From Pseudeuparius sepicola (taxonomy: Eukaryota > Arthropoda > Insecta > Coleoptera > Anthribidae): a stretch of DNA of 64,000 nt. The notes beneath the pieces were generated by a model. It was not told where the DNA came from and searched no databases. It was given only the letters and a program-made list of their open reading frames with translations. Position 1 is the first letter of the stretch. Every line of letters starts with the position of its first letter. The DNA is taken from contig OY987298.1 in assembly GCA_963920635.1 (NCBI GenBank), positions 66,175,949 to 66,239,948 of the forward strand. The letters are read 5' to 3'. Below, piece after piece: positions 1 to 9,450 of the stretch. The position numbers and the translations under genes are program-made.

Positions 1-544
1 AAAAGTTATCTGCTATATTTTGCCAAGTTACGTACCTACCTTTTTATCATATTTATGCGTGTGCACCAGGTATAATATTATACACGGGGATTCCTTTGTT
101 CTGTTTTTTTTTTTCTTTAAGCCTGCCTGTTAATAATTATTATGCAATTGTTTGTAGCTTACCTAATTAATTATCTGTGATATTTGGTTGCTTTATTGAG
201 ATATCTATTTTATGGTGTGCTGTATTTTATTATTAGTAGCTTGGCCGATGTTCTTTAGGTTTACAAACTGCGAATATACCCTATAGTTGATAATTTACAT
301 ATTTTGTTGTTATTGGCAAACAATATTTATTTCCCGTTTTATAACCCCAGTCACCTGGGTTATACCTCTTTGTACTGTGTTGGGCACCACCAAAAGAAAA
401 ACGGGTGGCGCACTCAATTTCAAAGTATACCTTTCTCGATAAGGTATTTTACCTATAGGAGCTAGTCGGTGCATAACAAAGAGGTACCTAATTACTTTGT
501 CAATCCTACAAGATACCGATAAATTTGATCATTCTTTTTTTTTT

Positions 545-2300
545 TACTCGAACCCAGATATTAGGTAACAACTACCCTCAGCACCCCTTTAAGAATAAAA
601 ATGATAACTTCATTGTCGGATCGTCGCCAATTTTAGCAAGGACGTTCCTATAATGAATGGTTGCGTTTAAGACTCCCAATCATACCAAGCGCTTTGATTG
701 CAGCGCTTTCAACTTTCGTTTGCTAGCGCTAGCTTTTCGTTAAACGGCTATTTTATGACAGTAAAGTTAGCGCCCGAAATGTCGAGATAGAAAAATAAAA
801 TAAGCTCAAACACAGCCTCAAAAAAGTAAATCACGAAATCGAAATTTTACAACGGCTTTCACCAGACCAAAATAACATAAATAAAGTCAATAAAGGGAAC
901 TGACAGAACAAAGTAAGGTTAGAATAAACCGCTTATAGCAATCGCGAGCGACCAAGCGCAAAATTTTTACGCTTGCTAATTTTGCAATCCGCTGAAATCT
1001 AGCGAAACCGTTCAAAGCGCGCAAGCATCAATCCGCTAATCCGCTTGCAAGCGATTGCAATCGCTTTGTCGTCTTACACGCACCCATTATAGATGCGCGA
1101 ATCCGTGGTTGAAAAAATTTGTTGGGCAAAAACTACCCCCCACACCTTAAGGAAAAAAGGAAAATTTCATGGTACATTCCCACCGTTTTTAGCAAGGACG
1201 TTCCTAATGATTCCCGATGCACAAATTTGTACTTTAAAAAAATTGTTGGGCGAAACCTACCCCAGCACCCTTTTAAAAAAATTATAACTTCATTGTCCGA
1301 TAATGGCCGATTTTAGCACCTACGTCCTTAATGACTCTAGATTCACGAATTCGCGGTTGAAAAAAATTCTTGTGCGAAAACTACCCCAGCACCCCTTTAA
1401 GAAAAAAATGATAACTTATATTGTCGGATCGTCGCCAATTTTAGCAAGGACGTTCGCAATGATTCCAGGTGCACAAATTCGTGGTTAAAAAAATTGTTGG
1501 GCGAATAATACCCCCAGCATACCCTTCAAAAAAACGACAATAATCAAATTAAAAAAACCTTTCGGGTGGAAAGGGGTAGTTCACGGATTCGAGAAATAAG
1601 GAATATAGTGATTGCATTTTCAAAAAACGGCAATAATCAAATTAAAAACAAACTTCCGGTCCGGGGGTGGTAAGGGGTAGTTTTTGCCCCGTAAATGTTT
1701 TCAACCACGGATTCGTGAAATAAGGGAAACAGTGAAAGTCTTTTCAAAAAACGACAATAATCAAATTAAAAATAAACTTTCGGGGGTGGGAAGGGGTAGT
1801 TTTTGCCCCGTAAATGTTTTCAACCACCGATTCGTGAAATAAGGTAGGTGTATATGTCTTTTAAAAAAATGACTAAATAATCGTCTCAAAAACAATATCT
1901 CTGGTGGGGGGGGGGGTAGTTTTTTCCTGAAAAATTTTTTCCACCACTAATTTGTGCATCTGGAATCATTTGGAACGTCCTTGCTAAAACGATGAACATC
2001 GAACTAAGAACAATGGAATTATCAATTTTTCAGGGGGTGCATGGTGTAGCTTTTGTACGATGATTTTTTTCTACCACGGATTCGTGAAATAAGAGTTATA
2101 GTGGCTAGGCTTTCAAAAAACTATCATAGACGGACCAAAAGCAATCTATCCGAGGGTTGCAAGTTGGAAGGGATAATTTTTGTCTGTAAATTTTTCTACC
2201 ACGGGTTCATGCATCATGATCTGGAATCATTTGGAACGCAGTTGCTAAAAACGGCGCAGATAATCCGACCAAGAATAAAGTAGTTATTATTTTGTTCCTT
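545..2300. repeat. inverted array of degenerate ~130-150 bp repeats
   Basis: A degenerate unit recurs in one orientation at 545-655 and 1085-1520. Its landmarks are GTTGGGCGAAAACTACCCC, a CAGCACCCCTTTAAG-like block, and AATTTTAGCAAGGACGTTCC. The reverse complement recurs at about 1560-2290, with GGGGTAGTTTTTGCCCCG, CAACCACGGATTCGTGAAAT and GGAACGTCCTTGCTAAAA. The whole is a head-to-head array, like the subterminal repeats of a foldback DNA element. The copies vary by substitutions and small indels, so it is not a fresh amplification. A separate insertion splits the left arm (about 653-1090). Confidence 0.7.
653..1090. mobile_element. nested MITE with AAGCG-rich subterminal repeats
   Basis: This block interrupts the left arm of the surrounding array. 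Its ends mirror one another: ATAATGAATGGTTGCG on the left and, reverse-complemented from the right, ATAATGGGTGCGTGTAAG. Both inner flanks are crowded with AAGCGATT, AAGCGCTTT and GCGATTGCAATCGC motifs, the usual look of transposase-binding subterminal repeats. No coding remnant is seen. The target duplication is unclear, so the superfamily is left open. Confidence 0.55.
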
Positions 2301-2679
2301 GAGGGGTGCAGGGGTACTTTTTGTTAACCTTGGATTCTAAATGGGCAAGCTCATTCTCTATATTTTTATAAAAAAAATGTAAAACTAACTAACGTTAGTA
2401 AGTACATTGTAAACTCTATAATTTTATTTATTTAACTAAATGTAATATTTATTGTAGTTGTCCTGAAGAAGGAATAAAAATATTCCGAAAGCTTGACAAA
2501 TAACAAATAGTTTTCTTTATACTGGCCAATAATTGATTGCATCCCCACAAAAAAGTTTCATCTTTTTCTTCTTAACATAGTCAGTCACGACTAACCACTC
2601 CTTAATCTATATTTTTATAGGTCGGTAAAACCACCGACTGTTTGCACAATCCGGCAACGCCGCTTTCGGATGCTTTTTC

Positions 2680-3056
2680 CTAGCGTGCTGCCGCCTAGTA
2701 TTGAGTAATGAAAGTACCACGGCCGTCAAGGCAGAACTATGGAAGAATTCTTCTATAGACACTGCTGAAAGCCAGGGGAAGCCGGCTTTCGAGAGCCGGC
2801 TTCCTTTCGGGCTGCCAAATAATTACATTGTGTGGAACTTCTGTCCGCGTAGCGTATATTTTCTGTGGTTTCAAGTTTTATTAATTTACTTCGCGAACTA
2901 ACATGAGTTAATGGTCGGGAGCGTAACGCGGTCTTTTTAAAAAATTATTTATTGAACATAAAGTTACAATACAAAGTATAGAATAATAATGAGGTATACA
3001 ATATAGCAAAGTCCCGTTTTTATAGGGGACGCTTCGGCGGTGTCTTCTTGTGCAGC
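2680..3056 (-). repeat. probable 3' LTR of the errantivirus-like element
   Basis: The region follows the env-like stop at 3058. On the minus strand it holds a TATA-like CTATAAAA at about 3017-3024 and an AATAAA at 2948-2953, about 70 bp apart, as expected for a U3-R arrangement. The matching 5' LTR is absent, so neither edge can be fixed by comparison; the lower limit is a guess. Confidence 0.35.
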
Positions 3057-3057
3057 G

Positions 3058-3700
3058 TCAGCGCTTCTTCGGGATCGGTGGTGACATAATTCCTCCCTCC
3101 GCAGAACCAACTCTAGGGCACCGTAGGAGTTGGATATCTCCTGGTTGTGGAACTTCTTTCTTCTCTTTGTTACGTCTTCTTGATTTCCATCTTCTGTAGC
3201 CGTAATAAATCGCTGGTAAAATCAATAAACCATAAATAATAATTGTCCAAAGGCTTGGTATATAGTGAACTTTAGTGAAAGTAAGTTCGGGGTTGTTTTG
3301 AAGAACTTCTGTCTTTAATTCTTGAAGTTGGTCAAGTTGCAGATTTTCTAATTCGAAGTCTAAGTTGAGCGTCGTATTGCTTTTTACTTGCATTTCTAGT
3401 TTTGGAAAGAGTACTGGGTTTTCGATTAAACTTGTTTCTTGTTCATTTATTATTTTTTCTCGATTCGTCGACAGCTTACAATTTATTGGAATCTTGAACA
3501 GGTGAGAGCCGATGAGTTGTAGCGTTTCTTCTTGATTATTGCAACTCAGTTTAACTGTTACAATTTTTGGAAATAGACCAATGTATTGATTGGTTTCGCC
3601 AAGTTGTTTGATAACTGGTTTACTAATGGTAATGTCGAACTCTTTGCATGTAGTTATACTTCTTGAAGTGAGGAGTTGATTTGTTTTTTGGAAAAACTGT
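3058..3700 (-). pseudogene. env-like glycoprotein, C-terminal part with membrane anchor
   Basis: Encodes the C-terminal part of an errantivirus-type envelope protein. An open 111-codon stretch (3393 down to 3058) ends in a hydrophobic anchor of about 20 residues (core IIIYGLLILPAIYYGY) followed by a basic, lysine/arginine-rich tail. The sequence just upstream on the minus strand (3394-3700) continues in the same style but in a frame different from the upstream env segment, so a frameshift lies near 3700. The protein cannot be made intact. The assignment rests on position after pol, the anchor, and the upstream cleavage and fusion-type segment. Confidence 0.65.
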
Positions 3701-3701
3701 C

Positions 3702-5165
3702 TTAAAATGACTCCGAAAATATAGGAGTAGAGAATAAATGAAAGTATTCAAAATCAAAAGGGAAAGTAATAGGGATTTTTAATAAATAAGTGATTTTGTT
3801 ATTTAGAATATAACATTCAATATTAATTAGACTTTCAAAAAGTAAAATATTTTCTAAAGAAATTTTTAATGGGAATTGTTCAGGTTTTAAGAATTTTTGA
3901 AGTTTAAGAAGTTCCTTGTAAAAGTCTGATGTGTTAATGATGCTTGGATGCATAATTTTTAATTTGGAAAAAACGATTGAATTTTCAATATCTTGTAAAA
4001 TTGAATTGATAATTCCGTAAAGATTTATTACTTGATTTGTAATATCTTTGATAAAGATCGAGTTTTCTCTATAAGCTTCTTTTTGGACAATTGTTGAAAT
4101 TTGTTTTATTTTGGATTCAAGTAAAAGTTCATTGTGTTTTATTTGTTCAATAGTGTTCTTAAATTTGTCGATAACTTCTGTCGATATTGAATTCTGACGT
4201 TTAATATTATATTCTAATTTTTCTTGATTTTGTTGCAATTCTTTAATTATGTTTTCGAAACGTTCGCCATCTGAAGCATCCAAATTTCCAGTCACTGCCT
4301 TGAATATAGAGCCTAAACTGTTTATTAACCCTCTTTTATGTCTACGAGCATTTGGCAAAATTTCTTCTACTTTAATATGTACTTTTGATCTAGTAAGATT
4401 TAATATTTTGAAATAATTAGAGATTTCGAGTTTGTAGCCATCATTCGAATTAATTAAGTTTTCAATCTGATTGGATTTACTTTCATGGTAATTTTTTATG
4501 ATATCGGAAATATCGTTTTTATTGGTGACATCAATAAGTTTTATTGTGCAACGTTTTAATTTCAGAGAGGGCCATTTAAAGTGTTGTCTAACAGTTTCGC
4601 AGAAAGGTTCGTATATGTCTGGATTTTCAAAATAAAGATGATATCGGACATTGGGTAACAAATACTCTTTAACAAAGTTAGTTACATCTGATTCAAAATC
4701 ATTTTTGGAAATTTGAACTTCTATTCTTCTTTTCTTTTCAAAAAGAATTTTAATTTTTGGTTTGGCAGGGGAATGAAAAACGCTATAAATTATTACTTGA
4801 TGAGAACCGTAATTTACAGGGGTTTCTGAAATAGGAATGCCGACAATTGGGTGATTTTCTGCATTAGAATGGACTGTTTCATTTTCATCCACATTTTCGT
4901 TTGTGCTTTCATCAATATCTAAAATATCGTTATCGGGTTGAACTTGAGTAGATAAAGTGTCTAAATTTTGAGATTGATTTTCGTTTTCTAGTTCCTCATT
5001 AAATCTGTGAATATAATCAAAAATATTTTGGGCATTATCGCTTGACTTAGTTTCTTTTGTGTTTATTTCGATACGAGACAAAGCGTCTGCGTTCGTATTT
5101 AGTTTTCCTTTTTTGTATATGATGTTATAGTCATATTCATCCAATTTAATCCGCCATCTTAACAA
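3702..5165 (-). pseudogene. RNase H end / pre-integrase spacer fused in frame to env-like segment
   Basis: One 487-codon open frame. Residues 1-40 are the end of the RNase H domain (tail motif KKGKLNTNADALSR). Residues 40 to about 225 are the acidic and basic spacer typical of gypsy-group pol. At about 226-230 an NYHES motif marks the start of the integrase zinc-binding region, but the HHCC finger and the DDE core are missing. Within about 40 residues the frame runs into env-like sequence, with a basic cleavage-type site RHKRG at about residue 279 and a glycine-rich, coiled-coil-like segment. A deletion has removed integrase and probably the env N-terminus, leaving an in-frame fusion. Confidence 0.75.
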
Positions 5166-5906
5166 TTTTGAACTTGGGTCTTTAAGAGAAAACAGCCATT
5201 GAAGGGGCTTGTGGTCAGTAATTATATTAAATTTTCTGCCGTATAAATACGGTCGAAAATATTTAGTTTACCAGACGATACAGAGCAATTCTTTCTCAAT
5301 GGTAGTGTAGTTTTGCTCGGATTCGTTCAACGTTCGCGACGCATAGGTGATTGGTAGATCTTTACCAATAGGGCCTTGAGATAATACGGCGCCTAAAGCA
5401 ACGTTACTGGCGTCAGTTGTCAAATTGAACGGTTTTGAAAAATCCGGATATTGTAAAATTGGCGAATTAGTTAACAGATTTTTACAAGTTTCGAAACATG
5501 ATATAAATTCTTGATCGTGAATAATTTTAGCGTTCTTTTTTAAGCATTTTGTTAGGGGTTTTGTGACTTTTGCAAACGATGGAATGAACCTTCGGTAGTA
5601 ACCGACTAGTCCGAGGAAACCTTTGATTTCTTTTGTAGATTTGGGAATAGGATATTGTTTTATTGCCACGATTTTGGAAGGATTAGGCTTCACGCCTTCT
5701 GTTGTGACTACATGTCCTAGATAACCTACCTCTTTACGTAAGAATTCGGATTTATCTACCTGAAGTTTTAAGTTTGCCTCTCTAAATCTATCAAATACTG
5801 ATTTTAAACGATCTATGTGCTCTTGTAAACTCGTCGAAAAAATTATAACATCATCCAAATATACCAGGCACATTTCGTTTTGGATACCCCGTAGTATATT
5901 ATCCAT
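5166..5906 (-). pseudogene. reverse transcriptase C-half and RNase H
   Basis: Contains the RT active-site box [10 protein letters not shown] near the start, the connection motif [17 protein letters not shown], and the RNase H motif [15 protein letters not shown], in the order typical of Ty3/gypsy elements. The frame is closed by TAA at 5265-5267, immediately after a CIVW motif. The downstream frame (TKYFRPYLYG, then DHKPLQWLF) continues in the same register, so this is a point nonsense change, not a frameshift. Upstream the frame continues from the preceding RT block across a TAG at 5910-5912. Confidence 0.85.
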
Positions 5907-5912
5907 TATTCG

Positions 5913-6122
5913 CTAAAAGGAAGCCGGCGCATTCTTTAACCCGAATGGCATACGAAGGTATTCATAATGACCGGTTTCACAACTAAAGGCAGTTTTTGGG
6001 ATGTCATTTTCTTCCATTTGAATCTGATGGAAGCCGCTTGCTAAGTCGAGAGTACTGAAATACTGGCAACGACCCAGTTTGTCCAAAAGATCAGTAATGT
6101 TCGGCAGTGCATTAAGACGTCG
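5913..6122 (-). pseudogene. reverse transcriptase core (palm motifs A and B)
   Basis: Shows [12 protein letters not shown], the aspartate box [14 protein letters not shown], and [12 protein letters not shown], the classic gypsy RT palm motifs. It ends at a TAG (5910-5912) where relatives carry a glutamine before the RIMDN-like segment, so this is a single-codon nonsense change in the same frame as the next block. Its upstream side is cut by the MITE at 6123-6402. Even after allowing for the MITE, some codons between RRLN and LPNI appear to be missing. Confidence 0.85.
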
Positions 6123-6402
6123 ACTACGTTTATCTCGTGACAACTCGATCGGATTGAAATGGATCCGATTGAGTTATGTCAAATATTTTATAATTCTACA
6201 TTATACGACATTAACTTATTATACTTATTCCACAGTAGGTTGGGGCACATTCTGGCCAACTTCTGTTTGGAAATAGCGGCTTGACTTGAAATTTTTAATA
6301 TGATTGAATTTCAATCTGTAGTGTTTATGCCGTCTATTTGAGTCCGCTCCAGTGAATTCAAACCTCTCTCAATCGGATCGAACGCGTCGACATAAACGTA
6401 GT
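6123..6402. mobile_element. 280-bp MITE inside RT, CGTCG target duplication
   Basis: Terminal inverted repeats begin ACTACGTTTAT at 6123 and end ATAAACGTAGT at 6402, and extend imperfectly inward (TCGATCSGATTGA). The 5-bp sequence CGTCG flanks both sides (6118-6122 and 6403-6407), and removing one copy plus the element restores the RT reading frame across DYRRLN. No coding sequence is present. A 5-bp CGNCG duplication is known for the Transib superfamily, but the termini are only a partial match to the Transib CACWATG tip, so that assignment is tentative. Confidence 0.8.
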
Positions 6403-6827
6403 CGTCGATAATCCACTACAACACGCCACTTTTGTTTGCCAGTCGCATCTATCTTTTTGGGCACAACCCAAATAGGTGATGACCATGGCGAACTACTGTG
6501 CCGAATGATATTTTGGTCAAGCATTTTTTCGATTTGATTTTCGACTTCTTTTTCGTGAATATAGGGATAACGATAAGACTTTGTGTATATGGGTGATTCA
6601 TCCGTTAATTTTATTTGATGTTTAATTTTATTAGTGAAAGTTAAAGTTGAGTTTTCGTTGTAAAATATATCAGAATATTGAGATAGTAAATTAATTAATG
6701 CTTCTTTTTCTTCGGCGTTTAGATGATCAAGCCTAAGTTTTGATATATCGAGATTAGGTGTAGGTTCGAAATTGTGAGTGTTAAAATTATTCAGATCAAT
6801 ATTTTCTAAACAATTTGTTGATGTCAC
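6403..6827 (-). pseudogene. reverse transcriptase N-terminal part
   Basis: Encodes the start of a gypsy-type RT, with IKHQIKLTDESPIYTKSYRYP, EKEVENQIEKMLDQNIIR, SSSPWSSPIWVVPKK and WRVVVDYRRL. The acidic leader before it resembles the protease-RT linker, but no protease DTG motif or gag sequence is recognisable upstream. The frame is interrupted after DYRRL by the MITE. The 5' limit at about 6830 marks where the element was truncated or rearranged. Confidence 0.85.
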
Positions 6828-7261
6828 TTGTTCAGTTCAGAGCAAATATTTTCTGCGAGTCTGGTTATTTTTCTCTAACACGAATTTTTTAAGAAAATTA
6901 CTTATAATTACTCGAAAAATTTCCGACAATAATTCAAGCACTAGGGCGATTACTAGTGAAAAAGTTTCTTTAAATATGTTATCCTGTTTTCCGGCCATCT
7001 CGCCGTACCGTCAGATCTCCCGAAAATCGCGTCTGAAAAATTTTTTTCTGTGCATCAAGCGGTATATGGCACTGGCTGTATAGCGGGACTTCGCAGACAA
7101 CTCGCGTCCCCGAGGACCAGACTTGCCCCCGTCTTTCGCGCCGTATTTAACAGCGGAGGATTTTCGGGGCCCCGAAAATACGCCTATCGGATTTCTAAAG
7201 AGTCAAGGGACCATTTTTTTATTGTTGCTCCATGGGCCTTCTTTCCTATTTTATTCTATAA

Positions 7262-8478
7262 TAGTTCAGTCAAATGGTACACAAGGAGGGCTCGAAGTGG
7301 AAAGTTCCGGTGTAATTGTTTTTAGTGGTTTATTTTATGGTTCTCTGGGTGCTCAACACGAACCTAAAGTTGTCCAACAAAAATTTTTGCGGCAAATATG
7401 AGAAATCATTGAAAAACCACTAAAAATAATGCTTTTTTTTATTGATTTTTAGCTTATAACTTGTAAAGCAAGCTATTTATGCAAAAAGTAGTCCTGTAGT
7501 AAAATAAAGAGGAGAAAATCATCTACAATTTATGTCCCTAAATTATTTTTTTTCACGTCATATGGTTTCTACGCAAAAGAGTGTTGAAATATCAGGGAAA
7601 TGGGTATTTTTTGGCAAATAGTAAAAAAAAATAAATGAAGTGAAATTTTCCTTTAACTGAATTATTTTATATGTACTTCCTTGCCTTTCAATATACAGAA
7701 CAATATCACATTTAGCGTCCCTACCACCTACCTATGCTGCAACACAGTAGCAACATTCTTTGAGACTATTCTCTATAGTCTATGCTATACTATACTTTCA
7801 AGTACAACAATGGCTTGGAAATAAAAAAGGTCATAAACAATGGGGTTGGAAGAAAACCAAAGGGGGTGGTCTGTAGCCAGCACCAACGCTACAGCCACCA
7901 GCACCAGAAGCAGTTTTAAAACTTAATTCTTGCAAATGCATGAATACCTGTCAGACCAACTGTGGATGCAAAAAAGCAGGTCTTTACTGTTTATTTGTTT
8001 TAGACATACAAGAAATGGGAGGCTGCCCTGAAGAAAGTATGGAACAGAAATTCACGTCTTTTATAGCCTCTGCAATAATATTTACCTACATGAAATAAAA
8101 AATATAAATTAATATCTAGTGTTTTTTGCTATTTTCCAAAAATTACTGAATTTCCTCGATGTTTCAACACGCTTTTGCAAGGAAACCATACTATTTACAA
8201 AAAAATGTTAGGAGAGGTAAATTGTAGATAATTTTATTCTCATTACTTTACTGCCGGACCACTTTTTGCATAAGTACCTTGCTTTGCCAGTTATAAGGTA
8301 AAAATTACTAAAAAAACATTATTTTTAGTGTTTTTTTGGTGATTTCTTATATTTGCGGGGAAAATTTTTGTTGGACAACTTTAGATTCGTGTTTAGCGCC
8401 CCAAAAAAACATAAAATAAACCACTAAAAACAATTACACCAAAACTTTCCACTTTAAACTACCGCTTGACTGAACTAT
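7262..8478. mobile_element. 1.2-kb foldback element with ~280-bp inverted ends
   Basis: The left arm, from TAGTTCAGTCAA at 7262 to about 7545, is mirrored by about 8215-8478, which ends TTGACTGAACTA. Shared landmarks are TTTTTAGTGGTTTATTTTATG, GTTGTCCAACAAAAATTTT and TACAATTTA. Both outer ends abut TA, as for Tc1/mariner-type insertions. The middle (about 7550-8210) carries a low-complexity AGCACCAACGCTACAGCC-like patch but no convincing transposase. Arms differ by many substitutions, so it is not recent. Confidence 0.7.
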
Positions 8479-9159
8479 AAGCTTATGAGAGTAGATTTGC
8501 CTAAAAATTAACCACAACTTCTTTAAATAACAATGATCGGGCTCGGGCCCATATAAATTGAGGCAACCTACTCGCTTTAAGTAAAGAAATATACTATCTA
8601 CATTTCACACAACATCTTATCCTATAAGCTTATGAGAGTTGAAATCATGCAGCCGGCTCTCGTACTAATACTATCTATTGAAATTATGCAATAATAAAAA
8701 ATATGTTTTCAAATTTTTTCTCCAATAATAATAATCAAAAGTCTAACCTACGGTCGTCATCTCTTTGTTCAAGCGTAAAAATAATTGTTATACAGGGTTC
8801 GAAATGATGTACCTACTGAAAATTTTTTAAAGTTTAAAAAAATAATTTGGTATGCATGAATAAGGTATAAAATTGCATTCTAAACAACTTTTTACAATTT
8901 TGCTCATAAAACACTAAAGTGCCATTGCAAAATTAAAAAAATAATTGTCCATTACACTCCTTGTTATCAAGGGACACCTATGTATATACTTTTTGCTTGA
9001 TAGGAATTCCGTACTTTCTTATACTTTTTAGTGTCGTACTTATGGCTTGCCGACATGAACTGGACATTCGCGAATATTAATTGATTGTAGTTTCCGTATC
9101 AGATTTACGTCTTGAACATAATTGGAAGTTTTATTTCTTATTTCATATATTTTTTGCAG

Positions 9160-9291
9160 CTTGCATCGATGAATTACCTCTGGCCAATAGTCCAGAGGTG
9201 TTTGGCCTTCATCCCAACGCAGAGATCGGTTACTATACTCAGGCAACTAAGGAAATGTGGAACCTGCTTATTGAACTTCAACCTCAAGTTT
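9160..9291 (+). CDS. DNAH10: axonemal dynein heavy chain, C-terminal exon (visible exon 1 of 5)
   Basis: Codes for part of the C-terminal motor region of an axonemal (ciliary/flagellar) dynein heavy chain, the ATP-driven microtubule motor of the inner arms. The acceptor is tttttgcag at 9151-9159. The exon starts with the last two bases of a codon and contains DELPLANSPEVFGLHPNAE and IGYYTQATKEMWNLL, a block strongly conserved among dynein heavy chains. The donor is GTAAGC at 9292, leaving one base of a split codon. Joined to the next four exons it gives an unbroken 328-residue C-terminus. DNAH10 is chosen over other axonemal dyneins from the sequence of the last two exons. In an insect it would serve sperm flagella and chordotonal cilia. 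Confidence 0.85.
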
Positions 9292-9355
9292 GTAAGCGTC
9301 ATTTATTTTTGCACAATTAAATATAAATTAATTCTGATCTATTTTTCCTTCTCAG

Positions 9356-9450
9356 CCGCTGTCGGCCAAGGTATAAGCAGGGAAGAGTTCATCGAATCGG
9401 TAGCTAATGACATATTAAAGAAAATTCCCGAAGAGTATGAAGTGTGGAAG
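9356..9450 (+). CDS. DNAH10: dynein heavy chain exon (visible exon 2)
   Basis: The acceptor ccttctcag ends at 9355 and the donor GTAACA starts at 9451. With the split base from the previous exon it reads 32 codons, including GISREEFIESVANDILKKIP, the conserved segment that precedes the last helices before the C-terminal domain. It ends in phase 0. The preceding intron is only 64 bp, in sharp contrast to the other introns of the gene. Confidence 0.85.

Larger units (their letters stand above)
2680..6830 (-). mobile_element. 5'-truncated gypsy/errantivirus-like provirus, defective
   Basis: Read on the minus strand, this is an insect endogenous-retrovirus-type (Ty3/gypsy, errantivirus-like) element. 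Recognisable parts in order: reverse transcriptase start (6827 downward), RT core, RNase H, the spacer before integrase, an env-like segment and a probable 3' LTR. No gag, protease or 5' LTR is visible above 6830, where the similarity stops. Breaks: a MITE in RT (6123-6402), nonsense codons at 5910-5912 and 5265-5267, loss of the integrase core, and a frameshift near 3700. The copy cannot be autonomous. The lower end near 2680 is approximate. Confidence 0.85.
1..9159 (+). other. DNAH10: DNAH10-like intron, repeat-filled (upstream part)
   Basis: The first visible exon at 9160 encodes a region deep in the C-terminal part of a dynein heavy chain and opens with an acceptor (tttttgcag), so all sequence before it is inferred to be intron. 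1-540 is AT-rich and I see no gene in it. 545-2300 is an inverted repeat array, 2300-2680 unassigned AT-rich sequence, 2680-6830 a retroelement, 6830-7260 unassigned with a GC-rich patch near 7080-7180, 7262-8480 a foldback element, and 8480-9159 unassigned. Inference rests on gene structure only; earlier exons lie outside the window. Confidence 0.7.

Noticed and set aside
2450..2515. TCCTGAAGAAGG...TTCCGAAAGC as a Penelope-like element end
   Set aside because: The motif style is suggestive, but there is no reverse transcriptase, LTR-like repeat or boundary nearby to support it.
3058..6827. functional endogenous retrovirus genes
   Set aside because: Nonsense codons, an inserted MITE, a missing integrase core, a frameshift and a lost 5' end show the copy is defective.
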